Assembly: GCA_947579665.1 (NCBI GenBank) | Contig: OX388344.1 | Location: 11,278,346-11,342,345, forward strand | Reading direction: 5' to 3' | DNA from: Sympetrum striolatum | Taxonomy: Eukaryota; Arthropoda; Insecta; Odonata; Libellulidae | DNA length: 64,000 nt | Part shown: positions 34,707 through 45,122 of the stretch, one piece after another | Layout: each line of letters opens with the position of its first letter | Position numbering within the stretch: position 1 is the first letter of the stretch | Made by a program: the position numbers and the translations under genes | The notes under the pieces: generated by a model | What the model saw: only the letters and a program-made list of their open reading frames with translations | The model's database searches: none | Told to the model about the DNA's origin: nothing

Positions 34707-36260
34707 TTAGACTGACATCGCTCTTAAAGCATCAGCCCTGGTGTGTTGGACTATTTCTTGCATATCATCATCTGAATCACCATCAGATGCTGTTGTTTCT
34801 GTATAATTAGGCTGTGAAGATGATCCAGCTATGCAAATTTGTGGGTTTGCCACAGTACAACTAGTTGCAATGCCACTGTCAATGATGGAAAAAGCTTCTT
34901 CATTTATGTTCATAGCACAAAGTCTTTCTGCCTGTAGCAGGCAGAAAGACTTTGTACTGTTGTGGGACTAACTAAATCCCATGCTTTGCAATTTTGTACT
35001 GTTGTGGGACTAACTAAATCCCATGCTCTAACTACAGCTCTCATAGCGTGTAGCAAAGTCCATGATACAGTCCTATGCCCTTTCTTCTGCAGCTCTAAAA
35101 TAAATAGAACATTAAAGGTTTTGTCTTTAAATTTATTATCTTTAAAATCTCTATTATCAAAGTCTTGACTGCAAATAGTGGAATATAATTTTTCTTTTCT
35201 CTATACGACTACATGCTTCTTTTAGTGAAATAATGTGTAATATGTTTGACTTACCATGCTGAAATAATATATGTTGCAGGGCTAATTTCCTATAAAATGT
35301 CTTGAAATTTTGAATGATACCTCTGTCTAATGGCTGAGTCATTGATGTGGTGTTCTTTGGCAAAAAGAAAACTTCAACACTGTCCAACTTCAGTCCTCCA
35401 ATTATGTGAACTGGCGCATGATCAATTAAAAGACAAACCTTCTTATTTTTTCCAGATGCATATCGTTCCAAACAAATAACTTGTTGACGAAAAATATCTA
35501 CCGTAGTACAGGATTTTTTGGTGGCAGTATATTTGCACCCAATTCTTCCAATATTTATGTTTTTAAAACATCTGGGATTTTTGAATTTTCCAATTATTTC
35601 AGGCTTGAGCTTGTGGCTTCAACTTTGATTGCAAGTCAGAACAACTGTAATGCACTCTGTACTTTTCTGACCGCCATGACGTTTTTTGCCCTTTTGCTCT
35701 AGAGTTGAGGCAATATGCCTTATAGAAGAGTCCAGTTTCATCTAAATTATATCTACACTCTGGAGGATAGCTGGAAATTTTGGGATCATTTAACATATGC
35801 CATTCATTTACTACGTCTTCACTAATTTTGGCCTCTTCTCCACAGAGTCTCAAATTCACTATATTGTGACGAGTTTTAAAATTATCATCCCTTGGAGAAT
35901 TTGAAGTCTTCTAAAACATTCAACTTAAGTGCAAAATATTTTGCTTTTTCTATCAAAAGAGGTCCAGAGATAGGCAGATTATCCCTACGGCACTCCAAAA
36001 AGTTATTAAATAACTGTTCTTCTAATTCTGCTTGCTGTGGTTTCGAATTTTTTTTGCTTTAGATCCACATTCTGCAACGGCATATAATATTTTGACTCTA
36101 TCACGGATGATACTACTTAAAGTTGAAGCAGGTATGGTAAACTTTGCAGCAATACTCAGCTTGGATTCTCCACTTGTTTTACTTGTCTCAACAGCATCAA
36201 GAATTTCTTTCCCAAAGAAAGACGTTTTCTATTCTTTTTTCCCGAATCCATTTTACTTAT
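34707..36260 (-). pseudogene. pogo-like transposase, broken
   Basis: Read leftward. An N-terminal KKNRKRLSLGKKFLM-type region (about 36240-36190, helix-turn-helix) comes first, then a WHMLNDPKISSYPPEC step and YNLDETGLFYK (first catalytic aspartate) at about 35740. VCLLIDHAPVHIIGGL follows (second aspartate; HAP replaces the usual NAPSH), then FLPKNTTSMTQPLDRGIIQN at about 35360. The C-terminal acidic stretch TASDGDSDDDMQEI ends at 34707. Several stops and frameshifts are present, as well as a hairpin and a 42-bp tandem duplication at 34918-35027. Not functional. Confidence 0.75.
34918..34954. repeat. Perfect 17-bp hairpin inside the pogo transposase
   Basis: CAAAGTCTTTCTGCCTG, TAG loop, and the exact complement. 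It is followed at once by a tandem duplication: a 35-bp segment starting TTTGTACTGTTGTGGGAC at 34951 recurs at 34993 (period 42). Confidence 0.9.
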
Positions 36261-36381
36261 TACAGTCTCAATTTCCTCCTGATTATTAAGGATACTTTGG
36301 ATTTGTTCAAGGAATGAAACGTGCACAGATGTAAATGGTTTTCACGTTATTCGCTGCGAGGCGTAAACTCTTCGTGATTTT

Positions 36382-36598
36382 GAAGGAATAGTTCTCGGGT
36401 CTCCAGCCGGGTGCAGGCTTCGGATAAAAGCGACGTTTCGGCCACATCCTTCGTGGCCATCTTCAGGAACGTTCCTGAAGATGGCCACGAAGGATGTTGC
36501 CGAAACGTCGCTTTTATCCGAAGCCTGCACCCGGCTGGAGACCCGAGAACTATTCCTTCAGCAATTACGCCGGGAAAAACAGAGATCTTTTCTCACAT
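36382..36598. mobile_element. Foldback element with 13-bp target duplication
   Basis: Two 89-bp arms (36382-36470 and 36471-36559) are complementary with one mismatch, followed by a 39-bp asymmetric tail. It is flanked by direct repeats TCTTCGTGATTTT at 36369-36381 and 36599-36611. Each arm carries CCTGAAGATGGC, a 13-nt spacer and GCCGAAACGTCGC, the hammerhead-like motif. The centre is AACGTT. Because it is palindromic, both strands give the same open frame; this is not a gene. Confidence 0.88.
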
Positions 36599-37241
36599 TC
36601 TTCGTGATTTTATTTTAATATGCTGTAACTTTGGTAAGCCCGTTTCAGATGGTCATATTATCGGGAACACCCGAGGACGTCACAATGTACTAAATGCTAG
36701 CGATGCTAGCAGAATATGGACAAAGGGGATGTACTCGCGCTGAATTTCTCTGTTTTGAATAGACAATCACGACTAACGGCATAAAATATCTAGCTCAAAC
36801 CCTGCTTTTCTTCACGTGGTTGTACATTCGCTTTTTAATGCAAGTACTTAGGTTCACTTGATATATTATAATTTTCCGTTACTGATAACGTAAGTTACCA
36901 TAATGATTCTGCGAAATTCATAAGCATAGCGCTATGAGCCCCTGCTCCCTCCAATTTTGTTGTGCTTCTTGTAAATAAAAGCATCTTAAATTCCTTACAA
37001 GTTCGTAGCGAGCGGCAGCTCATGGACCAACACACATGTTACTTTTAAGAAAATTTGCGACTGGTTGTAGCAAAATATTAGGACATTTCGAAAATTTGAC
37101 ATCGTATCTTCTATGAAGAGGACGAAAATTACATTTCGTTATTGAAAAATTTCATTATTGCCCATAAAATTGCATTACGTAAAGCGGGAGGACCAAAATT
37201 TGTTTCGTTATTTCAGAGATTGCTAATGCGAAGTTCTACAG

Positions 37242-37800
37242 TATTCTATTTGTACCTATTGTATTGGGAATTCTATCCTTGGACCTAGGATCAACCCTCT
37301 GCATTATCTCGGCCATTATCACGCACCTTCATATGAAGGAGTATCTGGTTAAGATTCTGAAGAATAATAATAAAACCAGTTAAATATTGCTAAATCTAAA
37401 TAAAACACTAAATTATCAAATAATACTCACACTCTTTTACTTACTAAAAAATGCATAGTAATTGCAGTATAATCTATTAGTACATATTGTAATGGGAATT
37501 CCATCCTTGGACCTTGCCTCATCCCTCAGCATCATCATCTCTTTTCTTGTCATGCTCCTTAATGGGAAAGACCCTTCGATGGAGATTCTTAAGTTTAATA
37601 ATAAAAACAGTAAAATATTTTAAAATTAAAAAACACATAATTATCAAATGATACTTAATCTCTAACTTACTAAAAAATATATAGAAATACCATTATATTT
37701 TATTTGTACTTATTTTTTCTGTGTTCCATCCATGGACCAAACTCATCTCTCAGCATCATTGCGCTCCATATCTTGCACCTTTACGTTGTATGTTCCGATC
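37242..37800 (+). repeat. ~227-bp satellite, copies 3 to 5
   Basis: Copies start near 37252, 37482 and 37706 (periods 230 and 224); the last is partial and more diverged. They continue the array interrupted by the pogo-like element. Confidence 0.8.
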
Positions 37801-39379
37801 GAGATTCATAAGAACGAAAATTAATCCAGTCAATTATAAATTGTTGTAAAAACATTCAGCTATCACAAAACTCGTTCAAATATATAATCATGGTGAAAAA
37901 ATATAACTAAAGAGATATATAGTCATCCATTCCTATACCAGTTTACCACAAACATCAGTTCACGAAACCATTGGACCCTCTGAGTGCTTCATAAACTTGA
38001 GAATTTAAAAAAATATATATTTTCCGAGGAAACAAACAAACAACTAAAGAGTGTTATTTATGAAACGAATGTTTAAAACTAATGTTTTATAAAAGGTAAA
38101 GAGAGCTGAAAGAGCCTTCACTGAATATTAATTCTCATCAAATTTAATTGTTAGACGGTTATTAGAATTAATTTTAAAGGCTGATATGTATATTAATCTA
38201 TTTAAAGTTATTTTTTTTCAAAATGATTTTTTTTTTATTCTTCCATCAATAATGCTAATATTATATAAATCCTTCATAGAGGAAGCGAATAAGAAAATTG
38301 TTTTCAAATATCTGGTGTCATAAAATAAACCTTATAAATATTCACTTAAGCCCAAGTCAATAACTTAATAGTTTAACGGTCGAAACGGTTTAAGGGAAAA
38401 TTCCATAGCGCGATTCTACCATGAAAAAATTGCCGAATTTCATAACGGTCAGTATTTACAGCAGAGATACGAACCACCATTCACGAATCTCTATTAATTT
38501 TCAATAACACGCAACTCAGTCATTCCCGGATATCCATCAAGACCTAACTTATTTAATAAAGAATAAGGGATTAAACTCGTATAAATTGATAAGAAATTTA
38601 TCGAAATGGCCATCAATACATATTGTTAATCTTTAAGTTAACTACCCTTCAACTGAAAATCTATTACGAATGAAAGTACTTTCCAAACGTATCGTAAATT
38701 CAAATCTAAAATTTCGTTGTTAGGTTGAACAACCATACGTAATAAAAGTAAATATAATCATCGGCAGAAAGGCAATGACTACCACTCCGGCCTTTGCATC
38801 CTCAATGGCTATCAAATCAAAAAAAATACGAGCAGTCAGAACGCGGTCTTTAGCAGTCACTCGCAATTATATGAGGTAAAAACCTAACGCTAAGTTCGAA
38901 ATCTTTGCCCAAAATTCACATCAATATTAAATTATTTTCAATCAATTCGGCACAATTAATGCATTCTCCGATATATTCATCTTCAGCTAACATATTCAAA
39001 TATGTAACGTCATTTGGTAGTTTATCGCGGATTCCGATCCAACAAATCTGAATCACAGAAATTATTCGTAATTCCAACGCAATTAAAGAACCTTAATTGA
39101 AATTTCAAAAATATAGAGTGAATTTCCGTAAATACGAAACTAAACAGTCGGATAAAATTCTATCCTAAGACTAGCGCTATACATGATTAAGTAGTTCACA
39201 ATTGAAACTCTTTCCACGATTTAAGAAAGAAGTTTTTTCTCTTATTATAAATACCGAATAACTTTCTTTTTCTCTAACGCATCCTTTTAATTGAAATGGA
39301 GGAATGAGCGCACGAAAGAGAGCTTATGCAAGTTACAGATGTTAAATGGGAAACGACAAAGTTACTTTAATATGAGTTA
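37801..39379. other. Intergenic AT-rich stretch
   Basis: No gene, RNA or element ends recognised. Confidence 0.45.
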
Positions 39380-39530
39380 TCTCGTGAAAAAGTTATTTCT
39401 TAAAATACGCAGAAAAATGTTCAATATTGATGAAGCCAGTGTAATTTGGTTCGAACCCAGCAAAATCATAGAATAAAATTGAAACAGTACGTCTTTCCTG
39501 GTCCCAGAAAACACGTACGCAAAGTTTGAC
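39380..39530 (+). repeat. Repeat with GGTTCGAACCCAG motif, copy 1
   Basis: GGTTCGAACCCAGCAAAAT, then GAATAAAATTGAAACAGTAC and ACACGTACGCAAAG, recur at 39985-40100 with about 80% identity. Ends in CAAACGGT and an A/C-rich tail. Confidence 0.65.
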
Positions 39531-39684
39531 GCGAATCTGGCAAACGGTTTGTACTAAAATCGAAGACACACAATCTCCTGACTGTAATTACGTACCTGCT
39601 ATTGCTGGTTACCTTCTTACAGAAAATTTCTCGTTATCCATGTAATATATCGTCCTCTTCAATCATCAGCTTTATGGGCCTAAA

Positions 39685-39984
39685 GTCCACGAGTATTTTT
39701 ATGGGATAACACATGAGCTCGGATTCATCAATGGTCGTCAGGGGGATGAGTTGTTTATAGCCTCGAATTTTCACAAAATGTTTGTATATTTTACCAATAT
39801 TCTCGCAAATTCTAATCGAAAGTAAGATTCCACGACCAAAATAAGAATTTTTATTCAATTTTCTTTTTTTCGGTGTTTGTCTCGACTCTATACGACTATT
39901 TCTTCTAATTTAATTCTTCAAAAGATATAAAGCCTGCAACCGATAAAAGTGAAGCTTACGTGTATTTCTTATGAAAATCTATCT
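39685..39984 (+). repeat. ~300-bp dispersed repeat, copy 1 of 3
   Basis: Shares CTTATGG, CACATGAGCTCGGA, GATCGTCAAGGG-like, GTATATTTTAC and TCGACTCTATACGACT steps with copies at 47735-48045 and 48805-49110. Ends CTTACGTGTATTTCTTATG. This copy is the most diverged of the three. Confidence 0.7.
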
Positions 39985-40157
39985 GAGCGATCCTGGTTCG
40001 AATCCAGCAAAATTGTTGAATAAAAATGCAACAGTACTTCCTTCCTGATATCAGAGGACACGTACGCAAAGCTTTAGACAAATCGGGCAAACGGTGAGGA
40101 CTCCAATCCAAGACAAACAAACCCACAAACACACAAACCCACAGAATTTCTGCTTTA
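39985..40157 (+). repeat. Repeat with GGTTCGAATCCAG motif, copy 2, with CA-rich tail
   Basis: Directly continues the ~300-bp repeat. After the shared ACACGTACGCAAAG block it ends in AAACAAACCCACAAACACAC-type short repeats, a tail style typical of retroposons. It abuts the mariner element. Confidence 0.6.
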
Positions 40158-40159
40158 TA

Positions 40160-41119
40160 CGAGGGACGTCCAGAAAGTACGTGTACTGAGGCTCTCACGG
40201 CCAGAGGGATTTCTTTTTGGACATGTTGGCTATTCTGCCGTGTAGTCTAATTCCTCCCTCCCACAACAAGACTGGTTCAATGTCAGTACGTTGAGAATTG
40301 TCGACGCGACAATAAGTTTCGTGAAAAATGTCAACCCAATCTCCCGCCAAGTGCGAAATACGCGGCGTAATACGTTACCTTGTTTGGAAGGGAAAAACTC
40401 CATTTGAGGTTTATAATGAGGTAAACACTGCATATAGTGATAAAGCTATGAATCGTACTAGTGTGTTCAAGTGGTGTCGCGAGTTTAAAAACGGTCGTAC
40501 GTCTGTGCATGATGATCAGAGGAGCGGAAGACCTTCAATTTGACTGCCGAAATTGTGGAAAAAATCGAAAATGCGCTCCGTGACGATCACAGATTGACTG
40601 TGGATGAACTTTCTGCGATGTTTCCACAATTCTCCAGGTCTCTGCTACACAAAACCATCACAGAAACCCTCGGATATCGGAAACGGTCTGCGAGGTGGGT
40701 CCCAAAACAGCTGACAAACCAACACAAGTTGAGTCGAGTGGAGGCCGGGCCGGGCGAAGGAGCTGCTCGCCTCGCTTAAATGGGATGTCCTGAACCATCC
40801 CGCGTATTCCCCTCACCTAGCTCCTTCAGATTACTATATTTTTACCTCCAAGAAGCTACATAAGGGTGGAAAAATATTTTCAACCAACGAGGAGGTGAAG
40901 GGGGAGGTGGAGAAGTTGACGAAGGGTTTGGCGGGAAACTACTTCGAGGAAGGCATCAAAAAATTAATACCCCGGTTCACCATCTGCATTGAGAGGTATG
41001 GCGACTATGTCGAATAATAGCTTGCATATGTACTAATGTAACCTGGTAATAGTTTTGTTCAAATAAAAATTTTTGTAACCTTCAAAAATTCAGTACACTT
41101 ACTTTCTGGACAAGCCTCG
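40160..41119 (+). mobile_element. mariner element, complete ends, internal deletion
   Basis: Terminal repeats of about 30 bp (CGAGGGACGTCCAGAAAGTA at the left; reversed right end CGAGGCTTGTCCAGAAAGTA) lie between TA dinucleotides at 40158-40159 and 41120-41121. Length is 960 bp against about 1.3 kb for a full element, which agrees with the internal gap seen in the transposase. Ends look intact, so it could have been mobilised in trans. Confidence 0.93.
40328..41017 (+). pseudogene. mariner transposase, frameshifted and internally deleted
   Basis: The ATG at 40328 opens with the helix-turn-helix region (CEIRGVIRYLVWKGKTPFEV and VFKWCREFKNGRTSVHDD). A one-base indel after RSGRPS at about 40540 shifts frame into LTAEIVEKIENALRDD. 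After HKLSRVEAG at about 40745 the central catalytic region is missing and another frame joins directly to the third catalytic region (ELLASLKWDVLNHPAYSPHL and APSDYYIF). The C-terminus GDYVE and TAA end at 41017. With the central deletion the first two catalytic aspartates are gone. Confidence 0.9.
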
Positions 41120-41121
41120 TA

Positions 41122-41897
41122 TATATAGTTTAATAGTTTTGTGATATGTTTAAAAAAATTGGCTTATGACTTCAGGAGTGAAACATTTGGATACAGTTTA
41201 TTTTTCTATGATCTCTTTTCTAGTAATTTCCATTTATTTCGTTCCCATCAACGCGTACAGTTACTCGCAAAAATCAGAACGCTGTGTAATCCTAGATTTA
41301 TATTTTCACACTATATTATATGTAAATTTACAGTATTTAGTTCTATCTGAAGTAATGCACTTGCATTTTTAGAATCCTTCATAACTTCGCAGCGCAACTT
41401 CGTTTTCAAAATTTGAAAATCAATCATATAATTATTGATTGTCGTTTAATTTATGAGATACCTATTCTGGGAATTATTATTTTTTTAAATAGTGAAGATG
41501 TGAAATAAATTACTGGAAATTGTTCGTAATGGTTATTTTTCTTTTTTTCCCACAAGAAGATGTGTGAGCTCAGATTCCTTGTTTCAAACCTTTTCGTCAC
41601 TTTCGTCGACCGCATGGCGATCCGATTGAAGACCGGAAAATGTTTCATCATATAAAGAGTTGTGTATATTCGGTTTATGCCAATTGCTAAGCAAACACAC
41701 AGTTCGTCGAAGGGTCATTCTGAGAGCTGAGAAACGGGAAATTATCTATTTCAGATCATTTAGCCAATGGATAGGAATCATTATAGGCTGCTTTATATTT
41801 TATGATACAAGAGTCTATTGTAAGCGCGATAAAGTAAAGCATATATTAAAAAATTAGCATTGATAAAATCTTGTCTCACTCCTTGTCCTACGTCAAA
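41122..41897. other. Intergenic, no feature
   Basis: AT-rich. Two overlapping open frames near 41141-41372 have no recognisable domain. Confidence 0.45.
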
Positions 41898-42160
41898 CTA
41901 CTTTGTTTTCATTTCCTTATGACTGCTTCCTGACCCAAATGTAAATTTCTTAATGGAGAAATTCCAGTCCATCCCTTTTTCTTCTAGCATAGTCATTAAT
42001 ATTTTCCACTGTACACATTCAAAATCTTTCTCTAAATCTACGGAACATAAACTTCCGCCCTTTTCCAGATATCTCTCCCCTATGATTCTGACTACACCTA
42101 TCGCATCCCTTTTACCTCTTCTAAATCCGAACTGTTCTGCCGTCGTTTTCTCTTCCATTT
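41898..42160 (-). pseudogene. LINE reverse-transcriptase fragment
   Basis: Minus strand. QFGFRRGKRDAIGVVRIIGE and LEKDFECVQWKILMTMLEEK match RT fingers and the first palm motif (Q-x-G-F-R-x-G-x-x-T-x-D-A; D-L-E-K-A-F-D). The catalytic D-x-x-x-A-F-D box has decayed. Decayed sequence in another frame may continue to 42200. Family resembles the non-LTR elements whose endonuclease relic lies at 26.7-27.2 kb, but a direct link is inference. Confidence 0.75.
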
Positions 42161-43432
42161 TACTTGTTCGTTATATATTCGTGATTCTTAAATACCTCTC
42201 CACATACGTCACAGATTTGAGCACCCATGATAATTTATTCGAGAAGGTTACTGCGAATATTTCAAAGAGTTATCCAGTAAAAACATTGAGAGCTGCACGA
42301 ATCAGAGGTAGTGTGCCTGGGCTGAACATTGTTTTAGCAATGAGTCTCATTGGTCTCTTCAAAGTACGAGCCTGAGTATTCTTAACCCTTCGATATTCAG
42401 CAGCCGAAAGCTATAGAAAGGGATTGGAGGAAGAGTTAGTTCGCTTTAGCTTTCCTCACATAGTGAATAACATCGACATGGAATCGATATGTCTCTATCG
42501 ATGAAGCTTATCATAGAATTCAATGAGGATTGGACAGGATAACGGAATGAAATCTTACAAAGAAGCGTGCGCCCAGAAAAATCATTACATAGAAGCGCAA
42601 CTCATAATGTACTATTAAGGTTTCATGTACACATAAAAGAGCAGTGAAATGATTTCGAGAGAATTCCTATAATTATTACGCTAATATTATCGATCTGAGG
42701 CGATTAGCAGTGTCGGTTCACAGTTATTTTGAAAAAGAAGAAAACTCCTGTTTAAAAACATTACGAAGAGATTTTCTAATATTCTTTTGCCATTTTTACA
42801 ATAAGTTCGTACATAATATGCCTCGCTATCCGTGGATATCTCTTCTCTATTGTCCTTTTAATAGTGCTCAACCTTTCTCTTTCTAATTAGAATATTTGGT
42901 TTCATTTAAATAAAGAAGTAAAACTTAAGGCCGTGCATAAAGATCAGCTAACTATTAAACTTGAAACAGTCGTCTTAACGAATGATTAGGCGTCGAAGTA
43001 ATCCAAGGTGATTAAACTTATCATTACATTAGATCTGAGTCGATAGTTTGCTATTTAGAATGATTAAAGTCAATTTTAATTCTTCGACAACATAAATTCA
43101 AGAACCACATAAATTTACTTCTTTTCGAAATACGATTCAAGAAAATATCAACTGCAGGCCTAAAATATTACCTGAGAGAATTCCACTTAATACTGCTCAT
43201 ATTTTTTTTTTCAAATATCATTTTAAAATCGTACAAAATCAATCTTTATACGCAATCTTACGACGGCATTAGTAAAGATCCTTTGAGGATAGTTAAGCCA
43301 GGTAATTTAGTAAGTCGCAGAATATACTTCACTTGTTTCGTTTGAGTTCCTTTTATTCGTTAAACTTAGCTGAATTTAGAGAATTAAAAGTTAGTTTTAT
43401 TTTTATCAATTTTTGCAGCTGTCCATGGCTTT
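42161..43432. other. Intergenic, no feature
   Basis: AT-rich sequence up to the Harbinger-like terminal repeat. Nothing recognised. Confidence 0.45.
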
Positions 43433-43654
43433 GGTTCCATTGACGTTAATGGAAGCTTACACATGAGTGCGGACAGTCCGCACGCGGAGGAGCCATCCGC
43501 GTGGCCCCTACGCCCCGCGGATCGTCCGCGCGCGTACGGGCCACAGAGACAGGTTTGTGCTTGCACATGAACGCGGACGGCTGACGCGGACCAAGCAGAT
43601 TTGTCAGTAGAATCAGAGCAGTTGGTTGGAGAGAACAGTGCGAGTGCGACTTAT

Positions 43655-43745
43655 CGCCATGGATATTGACACTGAGCTGTTAACTGGAGAAGTAGAAAGA
43701 ACTTATGGGGTGTCTCGACCGACAAATATAAAGACCTTCGCCTTC
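43655..43745 (+). pseudogene. MADF exon 1 copy in the left inverted end
   Basis: MDIDTELLTGEVER from the ATG at 43660, then, after a frame slip, NLWGVSTDKYKD: the start of a MADF (Myb/SANT-like) domain. The matching exon in the right end reads NLWDVSSDTYQDRDFRVK. It points toward the transposase but has no continuation on this strand, so it is a by-product of the inverted end. Confidence 0.6.
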
Positions 43746-43860
43746 AGGATATGAAACTAAATAAAAAAGCTGCACACAACTGACGTTGTGCCGCGGACGA
43801 ACAAGGTGGAAGAACGCCATGCTTCCAAGTGCAATTCAAGCATTTGCTGTGTTCTAGGTT

Positions 43861-44159
43861 ATGGAAAAGCAGAAGAAAAACGCCCGTCAAAGGAGGTTTT
43901 GGGTGCACCCAATTGTGGCACAAAGAACATTAAAAAGTGCTTTCGTGACCATATTTACTGAACTACGTGCTGATGAGTATCAGCATAGAGTAACTATACT
44001 GTATAGTATAGTTACTCTATGGTATCAGTTTTTCAATTATTTTCGCATGTCTATGCGGTCGTTCGACGAACTCTTATCGAAAGCGGAAGGGCCTTCAAAA
44101 CGACAAGACGCAGTCAGAATCTCCATTACTCCTACTGAGCGGCTTTGTGTCACACTGAG
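43861..44159 (+). pseudogene. Harbinger transposase exon 1
   Basis: From the ATG at 43861: RRFWVHPIVAQRTLKSAF, then LRADEY, FNYFRMSMRSFDELL and ISPTERL-like TPTERLCVTLR. This is the usual N-terminal region of HARBI1-type transposases. Donor GAG then GTAAGT at 44160, phase 2, which matches exon 2. A 45-bp in-frame palindromic insertion (43984-44028) splits the conserved EYQ-FFNYFRMS step, adding 15 residues. A second short defect lies before TPTERL. Confidence 0.85.
43977..44028. repeat. 45-bp palindromic insertion with 7-bp duplication
   Basis: CATAGAGTAACTATAC (43984-43999), 6-nt loop, exact complement (44006-44021), flanked by GTATCAG at 43977-43983 and 44022-44028. Removing one GTATCAG and the palindrome restores the normal length of the transposase segment. 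Confidence 0.9.
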
Positions 44160-44263
44160 GTAAGTGATAATTAAAATACTATTACTTTGCTTTCTTTTTA
44201 TTTTATTACAAAAGTATCCCACAAATAACAAATAATATCAATACAAATAATATGAGAAATATA

Positions 44264-44907
44264 TCAAATGGTCTCCCAAGAGGATGTCGATGTATTTTGT
44301 GAAGGTAAAGAAGCGGTGGCTCGGTTTAAAATATATTGATTTTCAGGAAGTGGAAGTGAGTTAGACAGATACAGATTTTGCACAGGAGCTTTTGGAGAAG
44401 AGGATGGAACGTATGCTGATTGTGGAAATTGGGTGAAAACGTTTTTAATACGCGTCATATGTTGTAGTACTTCTGTACGAAATATTAACTTTTGATCTTG
44501 GTTAAAAGTTTTCAATATCGGCATGATTGATGTGAAGAACGCACGATCGTCGTCATCCTTTTTTTCTTGTGAATCTCGTAATAATGACAGCAAAAGCTGA
44601 AGGCCCTTTTTGTGACCGTTTCCTCCTAAAATCATCCTTTTTGTGATGATTTTCCGGAGAGCTAAAATTATCTGCATTGGATTCTCATTAGTAGGCAGCT
44701 CAAGTGTTTCATCCGGTTCAATGGTTTCTTGTTCCAAGCTACATTCAGTCGTGCATTCCCGAACAGAATCAAGAAACTGCAACAGATCGTGGTAGATGTA
44801 TTTGATGACTTTCGCTGCAGCAGACCCCGACTTTGCAGATCTTGCTTTATTCCGGCTCTTAAAATAAGCATCTCTCGCAGTTTTCCACCTTTTTTGCACT
44901 TTGTCAA
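44264..44907 (-). CDS. MADF-BESS-like protein of the Harbinger element, exon 2
   Basis: Minus strand, acceptor TTTATTTCAG at 44910-44908, running 214 codons to the stop at 44264. VDKVQKRWKTARDAYFKSRN is the second half of a MADF/SANT-like DNA-binding domain (the K-R-W-K-x-x-R-D step). A linker follows, and FFTSIMPILKTFNQDQKLIF resembles a BESS-like C-terminal motif. This frame is undamaged. It lies wholly inside the intron of the transposase gene on the opposite strand. PIF/Harbinger elements need such a second protein for nuclear import and DNA binding of the transposase. Confidence 0.8.
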
Positions 44908-45122
44908 CTGAAATAAAATAAAAATGCTTCGATGATGTGTGACAAGTAAAAATATTACGATATATATTTGTATAGACAAATCACTAAGGGTGAGCGAATT
45001 CGACACATCTAAGTTATGAAACGAATTGAATTTGCACCAATTTTATTCGATTTCAATTTAAAGACTTCGCACACCCGCAGCTCACAACGGGTATAAAAAT
45101 ATTTTGTATTTTTTGCTTACAG

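Larger units (their letters stand above)
33948..37241 (-). mobile_element. pogo-like DNA transposon
   Basis: 3294 bp between TA duplications (33946-33947 and 37242-37243) within the 227-bp satellite, so the empty site can be read from the other copies. Ends are CAGTAAACCTTTGCAATAAC and (reversed) CTGTAGAACTTCGCATTAGC. Subterminal CAATAACGAAAT-type repeats recur on both sides. It encodes a decayed CENP-B/pogo-type transposase on the minus strand and has since received the foldback insertion at 36382-36598. Confidence 0.85.

Noticed and set aside
36342..36743. Two open frames giving the same peptide on both strands
   Set aside because: Caused by the palindromic foldback element, not by a gene.
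44668..45006. 112-codon frame overlapping MADF exon 2
   Set aside because: Different frame on the same strand without domain; the MADF frame explains the region.
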